Origin: Chitinophaga rupis
Lineage (GTDB): Bacteria; Bacteroidota; Bacteroidia; Chitinophagales; Chitinophagaceae
Direction: 5' to 3'
Assembly: GCF_900109685.1 (NCBI RefSeq)
Contig: NZ_FOBB01000012.1
Location: 124,001-188,000, forward strand
DNA: 64,000 nt
Below, piece by piece: positions 8,242-18,400 of this stretch. Under the pieces are notes generated by a model. It saw only the letters and a program-made list of their open reading frames with translations. It did not search any database and had not been told where the DNA came from. Within the stretch, counting starts at the first letter, position 1. Each line of letters opens with the position of its first letter. Position numbers and translations under genes: made by a program.

Positions 8242-11200
8242 TCAAAAACTGAAATCAAATGCTTCTTCCAGGGCTGTTGGATCTGTGCCGCCATTGTTAC
8301 TATCCGCTAAGGTGATGGCAGCAATAGGCTGTTCCGGTTGCCGTACCAGGGCTGTTAACAGTTCCAGGAAAGTATCCCGGATCTGTGCTATGGTATGCGC
8401 TTCAAAAAGGTCTGTATTATATTCAAGTACGGTGGTGATGGTTTCACCGGCATCATAAAACCTGAAAGAAAGGTCGTATTTGCTGGTAGCGCCGCCGGCT
8501 TCCAGCTCCGTGATCTGCAGGGCATCCGGCTGGTTTTGTTGCACATCTACAGCTCCAATGTTCAGCAGATCGGCATACACTTCAAACAGCGGATGCCGGC
8601 TTTCATCCCTGCCAAGCTGCAGGTCGCTCACTAAGCGGTCAAAAGGATAGGCCTGGTGCTCATAAGCGCCCAGCATGGTTTCCTGTACCTTTTCCAATAC
8701 CTGCACAAAGGAATCGCTGCCCTGCAATAAAGTACGGAGCGCCAGGGTATTGGCGTACAGCCCTACCTGTTGTTCCAGCGCTGCATCTTCCCTGCCGGCG
8801 TGTACGGATCCGATGGTAATATCTTCCTGCGCCGTTACCCGGTACAGCAATACTTTCACAGCCGTTAATAATCCGGTGAACAAGCTGCTGTTATGTTGCC
8901 GGATGATGGGCTGCAGGGCTTTTACAAGTGCATTGTCTATTTCAAATGTAAGATCGTTACCGTTATAGGTTTTTACAGCCGGGCGCTGTCTGGTGGGCAA
9001 TGCCAGCACCGGTGGCAGCTCATTAAACTGTTTCCACCAGTAAGCCTGCAGCTGCGCGGCACGGCTGCCGCTCAATTCCTGGTTATGCCATACTGCGTAA
9101 TCTTTATACTGTAAAGTAAGTGGTGTTAAGTTATGCGGCGCACCGGTGGCATAATGGTGGTACAATGCCAGCCATTCTTTGGTAAGCACTTCCAGCGACC
9201 AGCCATCGGTTATAATATGATGCAGGTTAATGAGCAATACATGCTGCCGGTCTTCCAAACGGAACAGGGTGCATTGGATGAGCTGCTCATTGGCCAGGTC
9301 AAAGGAGTGGTTAGCCGCTTCTGCCAGCAACATATTCAACAGCAGTTCGCGGTTATTTTCTGTGCGCAAATCCTTCACAGAAATAACAGTAACCGCCGGC
9401 TCCTGTACCTGCTGCACCGGTATACCCTGTACCTCTGCAAAACGAGTACGCAATATTTCATGCCGTTCCAGCAGGTGGTTAAATGCCTTGGTAAGCGCTG
9501 CTGTATCCAGCCAGCCGCTGATCTTTAATGCACGGGTAATGTTAAAGGCAGTAAGCCCTTCTGCAGCCTGTTCCAGCAGCCACAAACGTTTCTGCGCATG
9601 GGATACCGGGTAGTACTGTTGTGCTGCAGCGGCTGTAATGGCTTGTGCATTCTTGTTTGCAGTATTACTTACCAGTGCTGCCAGCGCCTCAATGGTAGGG
9701 TGTACGAACAGATCGCGCAGGGCCAGCTTTACGTTTAGCTGTTGCGTTACGCGGGATATAACACGGGTTGCATTCAGGGAATGTCCGCCGGTTTCAAAGA
9801 AATTATCCTTCACGCCTATACGCGGTTTGCCTAATACCTCCTGCCAGATGGTTACCAGTATTTTTTCCGTAGCACTCCGTGGGGCCAGGTATTGCACACC
9901 GGTAAAGGCAGCTTCACCCGGCGCCGGTAAGGCTTTCAGGTCAATTTTTCCATTGGAGGATAAGGGCAATGCATCCAGGCAAACAAAACAACCCGGTATC
10001 ATATAATCCGGCAGGTGCTTACCTGCATGTTCCTTTACTGCAGCCAGGTCCAGCTGCTGCTGTGCTACCAGGTAAGCCACCAGGTATTTATTACTGCCTG
10101 CATCTGTTTCTGCAATGATCACGGTTTCTTTAATATCTGCATGCTGCAGCAATACATTCTTGATCTCACCCAACTCTACCCTGAAGCCACGGATCTTCAC
10201 CTGGTGATCTTTACGGCCCATGAACTCCATGTTGTAATCTTCCATCATGCGGCCCAGGTCACCGGTGCGGTACATACGGCCGCCCAGCTGTGTATTAAAG
10301 GGATCGACTACAAAAGAGTAAGCTGTTTTCTCTGCATCATTGGCATAACCTTCTGCTACACCTGCGCCGCCTATATACAGCTCCCCTACTACACCCTGTG
10401 GTACGGGATTTAAATGTTCGTCCAGTATGTAAAAGAAATTGTTGTCGATCGGTTTGCCATAAGGCACGCTCAATTGTGCCGACATATCCTTTTCCACCGG
10501 GTAGTAGTTAGACCATACCGTGCCTTCTGTTGCGCCACCCAGGCTTATCACCTGCGTTTGCGGGAAGTATTGTTTAATGCGTTGCGGCAGGTTCACCGGG
10601 ATCCAGTCCCCACTCATGAACACTACCCGCAGATCATTTTGCTGGTATGGCAAGCCTGTTTCCGCTATTTCATTCACCAGATAATTCATGGTGGTGGGTA
10701 CAGAATCCCAGAAGGTGATACGCTCTTCCAGCATCAGCTGCCGCAGCTTTTCCACGTCGGTTACTTCCTCCTGCCGCGCAATCACTACGGTACCACCCAC
10801 GGCCAGGATGCCGAAAATATCGTACACAGACAGGTCAAAACACATGGAGGTAATGAATAACAGGTGGTCCTGCTCATTCACGCTAAAGCGTTTATTTACC
10901 CAGGCTATCAGGTTCACTGCTGCATGGTGTGCGATCATCACACCTTTAGGGCGGCCGGTGGAGCCGGAGGTATAAATAGTATATGCCAGCTCTTTACTGT
11001 TCTTTATTATGCCGGGATTATAATCCGGGTAACCAGCATTTAATACGGTTGTTATATCCACTGCATCCGCTGCCACCACATTTGCCTGGTCTGTTAATAC
11101 CAGTGATACGCCTGAATTGCCAATGATATATAACTGCCGGTCTGCCGGATAAGTGGGGTCAATGGGCACATAAGCCGCACCTGCTTTCAGGATGCCGTAC

Positions 11201-14200
11201 AGGCCAATGATCATGTTAAAACCGCGGCCGCTAATAAGGCCCACATTATCGGCGGCTTGTATTCCTTTTTCTATAAGATAGGCTGCTACCTGGTTCGCTT
11301 TACTGTTCAACTCCGCATAGGTCATTTCTACGCCATCCAGCCGCAGGGCTATATTATCCGGTGTTAAAGCAGCCTGAGTTTCCAGCAGACCATGAAGCGT
11401 GCTGTTGGTTGCATATGGTACTACCGTATCATTGAAGGTATATAACAATGCCTGCTTTTCACCAGCGGAAAGTATGTCCATTGCCGTGAGGGCTGTGTTA
11501 CTATTCCGTACAATGCCTTCCAGCACATTCTTATAATGCGCAAGCATGCGCTGTACCCTGCTTTCACGGAAAAGGTCTGTATTATATTCCAGCAGCAGCT
11601 GCAGTCCTTCCGTTGTTTCCGTGATATTAAAAATGAGATCAAACTTCGTGGTATTGCTGCTGAAAGGATAAGACGATACGCTTAGCCCTTCCGGTGCAGT
11701 GTAAGCCTGTCCCATGCCGGCATTCTGTAATACCAGCACCACATCAAACAAGGGAGAGCGGTTAGTATCCCTTTCCAGCTGCAGCTCATTCACCAGGCGG
11801 TCAAAGGGATATACCTGGTGCTCAAAACCATCCAGCACGGTTTTGCGTACCTGTTGCAGCAGCTCTGTGAAAGTGCCGGTACCAGAAAATTGTGTACGCA
11901 GTGCCAGTGTATTAATATAAAAACCCAGCTGGTCTTCCAGCTCCACGTAATCACGTCCGGCTATGGGCGTACCTATCACCAGATCTTCCTGGTAGGCGTA
12001 GCGGTATAATAAAGCGTGTAACGCGGCCAGCAATACCATGAACAAGCTGGCATCCTGCTGCCGGCCTAAAATGGTGAGCGCCTGCTGTAAGGCAGCATCT
12101 ACCTGCAAGCTAACGGAACTACCATTGTAAGTTTTTACAGCGGGCCTTGGCAGATCGGGGTACAACTCCAGCTTGGGAACACCGGTGGCAAATTGTGCAT
12201 GCCAGTAATCACGGTGCTGCTGCAGGTTATTACCACTTAGCTGCTCCTGCTGCCAGTGCACATAATCTTTGTATTGAATGGCCAGCGGCGCCAGCGCTTC
12301 GCGTGCGCCCTGTGTATAGGACTGGTACAGGTTCACTAGCTCTCCGAAGAAAACAGCTACAGACCAGCCATCAGATATAATATGATGCATTACGATCACC
12401 AGCACCTGTTCATCTGCGCTCAATGTGTAAAGCTTCACCTGCAGCAGCGGACCATTTTCCAGGTCAAATACTACGGCGGTATCATTGGTTACGTGGGTTT
12501 GCAGTTCCTGCTCAGGATCGGGCGTACTGCTCAGATCAATCACCGGCAGGTTAAAGCGGAAAGCGGCAGCTGCCTGCACTTTCTGGCGGGGTGTTTCTGC
12601 TATGGTAATAAATGTGGTACGTAATATTTCATGCCGGGTAATAAGTGCGGCAAATGCTTTTTCCAGCGCATCTTTGTCCAGCTGGCCTTTTAAGCGAAAG
12701 GCATTGGCCATGTTGTAGGCAGTTTTACCTTCATTGAACTGGTCCAGCACCCAAAGCCTGCGCTGCCCGTCAGACAGTGGATAATGTTCCTGTACTGGTT
12801 GTGGTACAATAGCGGGCTTTGTTTCCGTAGTACTGTTAGCGATCAGCGCTGCCAGCTGCGCAATGCTGGGATGGTCAAATACATCACGGATGCGCAGGTT
12901 CACTGCAAATGTTTTATAGATGCGGGATATCAGCTGTGTTACTTTCAGGGAGTTGCCGCCTATACGAAAAAAGGACACTTTCCTTCCGATCTGCTTTATA
13001 CCCAGGATCTCTTTCCAGATATTTTCCAGCTGTTGTTCTGTTACATTGGTCACGGCTTCATAGCTGGCAGCATCCACCACAATAGCTTCCGGGCGGGGCA
13101 GCTGTTTTTTATCCACCTTACCGTTAGCATTCAACGGAAATTTTTCCAGCTGTATAAAGTAACCGGGTATCAGGCTCTCATTCAGCAATCCTTTTAAATG
13201 TTGGCGTAGCGTGGTCTCCGGGATGGCGGCGCCGGTATAATAACACACTAGCTCATGCTGATGGTCGTTATTCTGCCAGGTAATTACCTGGGCTTCACTA
13301 ACACCATTCATTTCCAGCACGGCCTGTTTTATTTCATTCAGCTCTACACGGATGCCGTTAATCTTCACCTGTTCATCCGTACGGCCCAGTATTTCCACAC
13401 TACGGTCGTGCAGGTATCTTCCCAGGTCGCCGGTTTTATAAATAATATCTGTACGGTCTTTTATCAGCGGGTTTTGAACAAACACGGTTTTTGTTAAGGC
13501 TTCATTTTTAAAATAGCCTTTGGTCATGAAAGGGGTTTTGATATACACTTCCCCCGTTTCGCCGATACGGCATAGCTGCCCGTTATTATTGAGGATAATA
13601 AGCGCTGTATCTGCAATGGGCTTGCCTACATGTATTGGTTGTGAAGGCGCTTCCGCTACTTCGTGGATGCGGTGAAAGCTTTTAATGAGCGTAGTTTCAG
13701 AAGGGCCGTAGAAGTTTACCAGCTCCACATGGTCACCTGCTACGGCGCGGAAAGTGTGAACATCTTTTGCATATAATAATTCCCCGGCCATTATTACCTG
13801 CTGCAGCTTGCTGAAATGCCTGGCCGCAGGCGCTGTTTGCAGTTCTTTGAGTATTAAGCGCAGCAAGGAAGGCACGCAGTGCATGAGTGTAATGCCGGCA
13901 TCATTGATCCAGTCTATCAGCTTAGCGATGTTGCTTTTAATCTCTTCACCCGGTATACATAAAGTACCGCCACTGCATAAGGGTACAAAAATATCGCGGA
14001 GGGATGCGTCAAAGGTGAACTGGATCAGCTGGCTTACACGGCAATTTTCATCTATTCCAAACTCTTTTATTTGCCAGCGAATGAAATGTGCCAGGCTCTC
14101 ATGCTTACCCAGTATGGCTTTAGCTTCACCAGTGGAGCCGGAAGTATAAAAAATATAGTTGCTGTCAGTATCAGCTACTGCAACCTGCGGAGCCGCTGCG

Positions 14201-14670
14201 GGTAAGGGAGATGATAAGCTGCCCCAGTGCTGGCTCACCGTAACATTTCCTGCTTCATCCAGCAGCACCAGGTATTGGATCTTAAGAGCCAGCTGCTGTA
14301 ACAGGTCTTCCACCTGCTCTTTCATATCCAGCCGGGTAATGAGCACCTGTATACCGGTTTGGGTGAACATTTGCAGCAGGCGTTTCCAGGCAAAATTGAT
14401 ATCTACCGGCAGGTAAATACCGCCGGATTTAAAAACAGCCAGCAAGGAACGCACCAGGTTAATACCGGAAGGCAGCATTACGCCTACAATGGTATCCTGC
14501 TGCACGCCTAACTGGCGCAGTGTGCCAGCCAGCTTGTTGGCGCCCGTATTTAATGCATGGTAGGTGATCTCCTGTGTTCCTTCGGTTATGGCTATACGGG
14601 AAGGGAACTGTTGGGCTTTATTTTCAAAATCGATATGTATCATGGCGGACTGATTGAAGATTAAGGGCAT
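8242..14670 (-). CDS. Bimodular NRPS: A-PCP-C-A-PCP-C
   Basis: A 2142-residue NRPS whose module boundaries are shifted so that it starts with A and ends with C. A7 (about 1-520) belongs to the same unusual subfamily as the first A domains of three other NRPSs here: the A3 loop reads TGEAKA instead of TGxPKG, and pocket residues read D-A-R-H-I-A-F-L-I, suggesting an acidic substrate. PCP7 (GGNSLKVTQ) precedes C7 with HHIISDGWS. A8 (about 1085-1590) has SGDWIP and GGATEGTVW; pocket D-L-Y-D-F-S-L-V-W resembles Cys-activating domains. PCP8 is GGHSLNATR and C8 has HHIITDGWS. An internal ATG at 14643 aligns better with the starts of the sister NRPSs, so the true start may be there. It lies 2 bp after the racemase stop if 14670 is used. 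Confidence 0.93.
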   Translation of the reverse strand: MPLIFNQSAMIHIDFENKAQQFPSRIAITEGTQEITYHALNTGANKLAGTLRQLGVQQDTIVGVMLPSGINLVRSLLAVFKSGGIYLPVDINFAWKRLLQMFTQTGIQVLITRLDMKEQVEDLLQQLALKIQYLVLLDEAGNVTVSQHWGSLSSPLPAAAPQVAVADTDSNYIFYTSGSTGEAKAILGKHESLAHFIRWQIKEFGIDENCRVSQLIQFTFDASLRDIFVPLCSGGTLCIPGEEIKSNIAKLIDWINDAGITLMHCVPSLLRLILKELQTAPAARHFSKLQQVIMAGELLYAKDVHTFRAVAGDHVELVNFYGPSETTLIKSFHRIHEVAEAPSQPIHVGKPIADTALIILNNNGQLCRIGETGEVYIKTPFMTKGYFKNEALTKTVFVQNPLIKDRTDIIYKTGDLGRYLHDRSVEILGRTDEQVKINGIRVELNEIKQAVLEMNGVSEAQVITWQNNDHQHELVCYYTGAAIPETTLRQHLKGLLNESLIPGYFIQLEKFPLNANGKVDKKQLPRPEAIVVDAASYEAVTNVTEQQLENIWKEILGIKQIGRKVSFFRIGGNSLKVTQLISRIYKTFAVNLRIRDVFDHPSIAQLAALIANSTTETKPAIVPQPVQEHYPLSDGQRRLWVLDQFNEGKTAYNMANAFRLKGQLDKDALEKAFAALITRHEILRTTFITIAETPRQKVQAAAAFRFNLPVIDLSSTPDPEQELQTHVTNDTAVVFDLENGPLLQVKLYTLSADEQVLVIVMHHIISDGWSVAVFFGELVNLYQSYTQGAREALAPLAIQYKDYVHWQQEQLSGNNLQQHRDYWHAQFATGVPKLELYPDLPRPAVKTYNGSSVSLQVDAALQQALTILGRQQDASLFMVLLAALHALLYRYAYQEDLVIGTPIAGRDYVELEDQLGFYINTLALRTQFSGTGTFTELLQQVRKTVLDGFEHQVYPFDRLVNELQLERDTNRSPLFDVVLVLQNAGMGQAYTAPEGLSVSSYPFSSNTTKFDLIFNITETTEGLQLLLEYNTDLFRESRVQRMLAHYKNVLEGIVRNSNTALTAMDILSAGEKQALLYTFNDTVVPYATNSTLHGLLETQAALTPDNIALRLDGVEMTYAELNSKANQVAAYLIEKGIQAADNVGLISGRGFNMIIGLYGILKAGAAYVPIDPTYPADRQLYIIGNSGVSLVLTDQANVVAADAVDITTVLNAGYPDYNPGIIKNSKELAYTIYTSGSTGRPKGVMIAHHAAVNLIAWVNKRFSVNEQDHLLFITSMCFDLSVYDIFGILAVGGTVVIARQEEVTDVEKLRQLMLEERITFWDSVPTTMNYLVNEIAETGLPYQQNDLRVVFMSGDWIPVNLPQRIKQYFPQTQVISLGGATEGTVWSNYYPVEKDMSAQLSVPYGKPIDNNFFYILDEHLNPVPQGVVGELYIGGAGVAEGYANDAEKTAYSFVVDPFNTQLGGRMYRTGDLGRMMEDYNMEFMGRKDHQVKIRGFRVELGEIKNVLLQHADIKETVIIAETDAGSNKYLVAYLVAQQQLDLAAVKEHAGKHLPDYMIPGCFVCLDALPLSSNGKIDLKALPAPGEAAFTGVQYLAPRSATEKILVTIWQEVLGKPRIGVKDNFFETGGHSLNATRVISRVTQQLNVKLALRDLFVHPTIEALAALVSNTANKNAQAITAAAAQQYYPVSHAQKRLWLLEQAAEGLTAFNITRALKISGWLDTAALTKAFNHLLERHEILRTRFAEVQGIPVQQVQEPAVTVISVKDLRTENNRELLLNMLLAEAANHSFDLANEQLIQCTLFRLEDRQHVLLINLHHIITDGWSLEVLTKEWLALYHHYATGAPHNLTPLTLQYKDYAVWHNQELSGSRAAQLQAYWWKQFNELPPVLALPTRQRPAVKTYNGNDLTFEIDNALVKALQPIIRQHNSSLFTGLLTAVKVLLYRVTAQEDITIGSVHAGREDAALEQQVGLYANTLALRTLLQGSDSFVQVLEKVQETMLGAYEHQAYPFDRLVSDLQLGRDESRHPLFEVYADLLNIGAVDVQQNQPDALQITELEAGGATSKYDLSFRFYDAGETITTVLEYNTDLFEAHTIAQIRDTFLELLTALVRQPEQPIAAITLADSNNGGTDPTALEEAFDFSF

Positions 14671-14672
14671 GC

Positions 14673-15419
14673 TTATACGGCTATCAGGGCAGGTACCGGT
14701 AATACTGGCGTTAGTTTTTCATAACACTCCGTGATCACCGCTTTGGCCAGTATGTCCATGGGATCAATGAAAGGCACCGGCACATTATCCTGGTTCAATG
14801 CCAGCGGCACTTCTGTGCAGCCGGCTATAATTGCATCCGCGCCCATTTCCAGGAGGCGGTCCATAGCCCGCTGCATCAGGCGGATAGCGCGTTTGGAGAT
14901 ATTGGAAGATTTAAGGCCATTCTCCATGTACACAGATTGCATGAACAGGGCTTCCTGCTCTTCTGCATTCAGAGTAAGCACCGGCAATCCATGCTTATGA
15001 AATTCACGGTGATAGATCCCTGAGCTGATAGTGCCGCTAGTGGCCAGCAGCCCTACTTTGGAGAAATTATTCTCCTGCACATGCTGCCTTACCAGCTCAA
15101 CCGGATGCAGGATCTTAGCTACTGCGTATTTGGAAAATTCATCATAATAGTAATAGGAAGTATTACAGGTGAGCACCATTACATCTACATTACTCTGGTC
15201 CAGCAGCTGAATCGAGCGTACGATCTCTTTCAGCGGAGATGGCTCATTGTGCAGGATGGCACGTGTACGGTCAGGGATAGCCGTATTATTGTGTATGATC
15301 ACTTCTATAAAATCCTGGTCTTTTACTGCGGGACAGTAATCAATGACCTTGTTGAAGAACAGGGAACAGGCCCTGGACCCCATGCCGCCAATAATACCTA
15401 GTTTTTTAGACTTTCTCAT
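14673..15419 (-). CDS. Aspartate/glutamate racemase family protein (first copy)
   Basis: A 248-residue PLP-independent racemase of the Asp/Glu racemase superfamily. The N-terminus reads KKLGIIGGMGS, and both catalytic cysteines are present: Cys85 in TCNTSYYYYD and Cys201 in AGCTEVPL. The family converts L- to D-aspartate or glutamate using the two thiols as acid and base. Placed between two NRPS genes, it probably supplies a D-acidic amino acid (D-Asp or D-3-methyl-Asp) for direct loading, since no internal NRPS module has an epimerization domain. A paralogue lies at 27016-27771. The role parallels McyF in microcystin biosynthesis. Which acid it racemizes cannot be read from sequence. Confidence 0.92.
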   Translation of the reverse strand: MRKSKKLGIIGGMGSRACSLFFNKVIDYCPAVKDQDFIEVIIHNNTAIPDRTRAILHNEPSPLKEIVRSIQLLDQSNVDVMVLTCNTSYYYYDEFSKYAVAKILHPVELVRQHVQENNFSKVGLLATSGTISSGIYHREFHKHGLPVLTLNAEEQEALFMQSVYMENGLKSSNISKRAIRLMQRAMDRLLEMGADAIIAGCTEVPLALNQDNVPVPFIDPMDILAKAVITECYEKLTPVLPVPALIAV

Positions 15420-15442
15420 GTGTTAGATTTTTAAGGAATTAC

Positions 15443-18400
15443 TTATTTCATAATGGCTGCCATGAATTCATCTTCTGTTGTTGTCTCCCGTTCCGATGGT
15501 AATAACTGTATTTCGGGTAATGTAATGTGCTCATTGGCTGTTACCTGTTGCAGGCAAAACAGCAGGTTGTTGCGCATTTCGTGAATAGTAGCTCTTTTGA
15601 ACAGGTCTGTATTGTAGCGGATGATCACATTTACCTGCTCCCCTGCTTTTATATATTCAAATGCCAGGTCAAACTTGCAGGCTCTGTCCGCCAGCTTCAG
15701 GTCTGTGATCTTTAACCCGTTCCAGGTAGTATTTTGCTTTTCCTGCAGGGAGCTGTCCATGTACTGGATCCATACATCTGCGAGCGGAGAGCGGCTCCGG
15801 TCGTAGCTTACCTGCGTAGCCTTTACCAGCTGCTCAAAAGGATACAGCTGGTGATCATATGCATCCAGCGTGGTTTGTTTTACTTTTCCTAAGAGAGCGC
15901 TAAAACTATCATCACTTTCAAACTGCGTTCTGAGCGCCAGCGTATTCACATATAACCCGATCTGGTTCACCAGGTCCGCATGATCCCTGCCGGCTGCCGG
16001 TGTGCCTATCACAAGATCCTGCTGGCCGGTGTAGCGGTGTAACATAGCTTTCACTGCTGCGGTTAATACCATGTACAAGCTGGCTTCCTGCTGTAATGCC
16101 AATTCAGATAAAGCTGTTGTTAAAACAGCATCCAGCACAAAGGGTACGGTATCGCCATTGGACGTTTTAACAGCCGGGCGCGGGTGATCTGTGAGCAGGT
16201 CCAGCACCGGCACTTCACCGCTGAACTGTTGCAGCCAGTATTGTTCATGCCGCTGAATAGCTGTACCGGAAAGCTGTTCATTGATCCAGCTGGCATAGTC
16301 TTTATACTGTATGGGTAATGGTTTATTGCTATATGCACTGCCAGCAGTGTAGCGTTCAAACACTTCTTTTACCAGCACTTCCATTGACCAGCCATCTGCA
16401 ATAATGTGGTGCATGTTTAACAGGAAAATGTGCTGTTCATCCTGCAGCTGATACAAGCGGATGCGCAACAGTGAGCCGGCTGCCAGGTTATAGGGAAGCA
16501 CCAGCTCCTGCTTCATCAGGTCATGCGCTTTCATTTCATTATCCGGTTGGCTGCGCAGGTCTGTTACCTTTATATCCGGTTCGCAGGTGGTACCATCCTG
16601 TATTTGCTGCCGCGGTTCTCCATCCACAATAATAAAACGGGTGCGTAATATTTCATGCTGCTGCACCAGCGCTTTAAAGGCTTCGCATAATGCAGGGATG
16701 TTCAATGCACCTTCCAGCAAAATGGCTTCCGGCATATGATAGGCCAGCGTATCTTCTTCCAGCTGGTCTGCTATCCAAAGGCGTTTCTGCGCAGGTGAAA
16801 GCGCGTAGTGCGCTTGCTGCGGAACCGGCACAATAGACTGGTATACTGTTTTACCGGTAAGCGCAATGGCAGTGGCCAGGTTTTCAATGGTAGGATGTGC
16901 AAAGATGGTACGCAGATCTATTTTAGCCTGCAGCACTTTATGCACCTGTGATAACACGCGGGTAGCTTTTAAGGAATGGCCGCCTATCTCGAAGAAGTTG
17001 TCCAATACACCGATAGGTGTTCTGTTCAATACTTCTTCCCAGATAGCCACCAGCTTTGTTTCCAGTGTATTACGCGGCGCCACATAATTGTTAGTAGTGG
17101 TTGCAATAAGGGTAGCAGCTTGTAAAGCTTTGTAATCTATTTTGCCATTCATGGTCAGCGGGAAGCTATCCAACTGTTCAAAACAGGATGGGATCATGTA
17201 CACTGGTAACCTGGTTTCCAGGAAAGAGCGTAGAGCGGCTGCCGTGAGTGTTTCGCTGGCTGTGAACCAGGCCACTAATTGCCGGTCTTCTTCCGTGTTG
17301 CCCTGCAGCAACACTACTGCCTGGGTAATAGCTGCGTGTGCCTGTAAAGCGCTTTCTATTTCACCCAGCTCTATACGGTAACCTCTCAGCTTTACCTGGT
17401 GGTCATTACGGCCCAGGAACAATAGATTCCCATCTGCCTGCCAGCAGGCCATATCACCGGTTTTGTATAAACGGTTATTGTTGATGGTAATAAAACGTTC
17501 CTCTGTTAAACTTTCCCGGTTCAGGTAACCACGGGCCACACCTGCGCCACCGATGTACAGCTCTCCCGGTATGCCTACGGGCAATAATTGCTGCTGTGCA
17601 TCCAGAACGTAGTACTGCGTATTACGCATAGGCTTTCCAATGGGCACATGACCGGATGCAGGAATGGTGTCCAAAGTAGCTTCGTAGTAAGATGCATCAA
17701 TGGTAGTTTCCGTAGTGCCGTAACTGTTAAGGATGCGCAGATGATTGCCAAAACGCTCCTGCAAACGACGGAAATCTTCTACTCTGCAGGTATCTGAACC
17801 CAGGATCACCAGCTGCATGAAAGAGCTGTCTAATCCTTCCTCATAGATGTGATCCATGAGCGGCAGCACCAGTGCTGGTGTGGATTCAAAAATATTGATG
17901 CTGTGTTGTGCGATGAGTTTATACAGTCCTTCAGGATCTGTACGCAGATCAGCCGGGGCAATGATCATACTGCCACCATTCAGCAATGCGCGGCACACAT
18001 CTCCAAAGAACACATCAAAGGACATGCTGGCCATCTGCAACAGGTGTACTTCAAAGCTATCCAGCTTATATGCTTCCCGCCAGCCCAGCGCCATGTTAAA
18101 AAGGTTGCCGTGCTCCACCATCACACCCTTAGGCTGACCGGTGGAACCGGAAGTGTAGATCACGTAAGACAATTGGTTAGCAGTGATGTTCACCACCGGT
18201 GCATAAGTGCTGTAGATATGGATCTCATCTGCATTAAGCGCAGGATCCACCATCATGATGCCCATACCGTGAATGCGTTCATCCAGCTGATTATCCGTCA
18301 ACAACACGCTAATGCCACTGTCGCTGATCATATATTGCAACCGGTCTGCCGGATAAGCAGGATCAATGGGTACATAAGCTGCACCGGCTTTCAGTACACC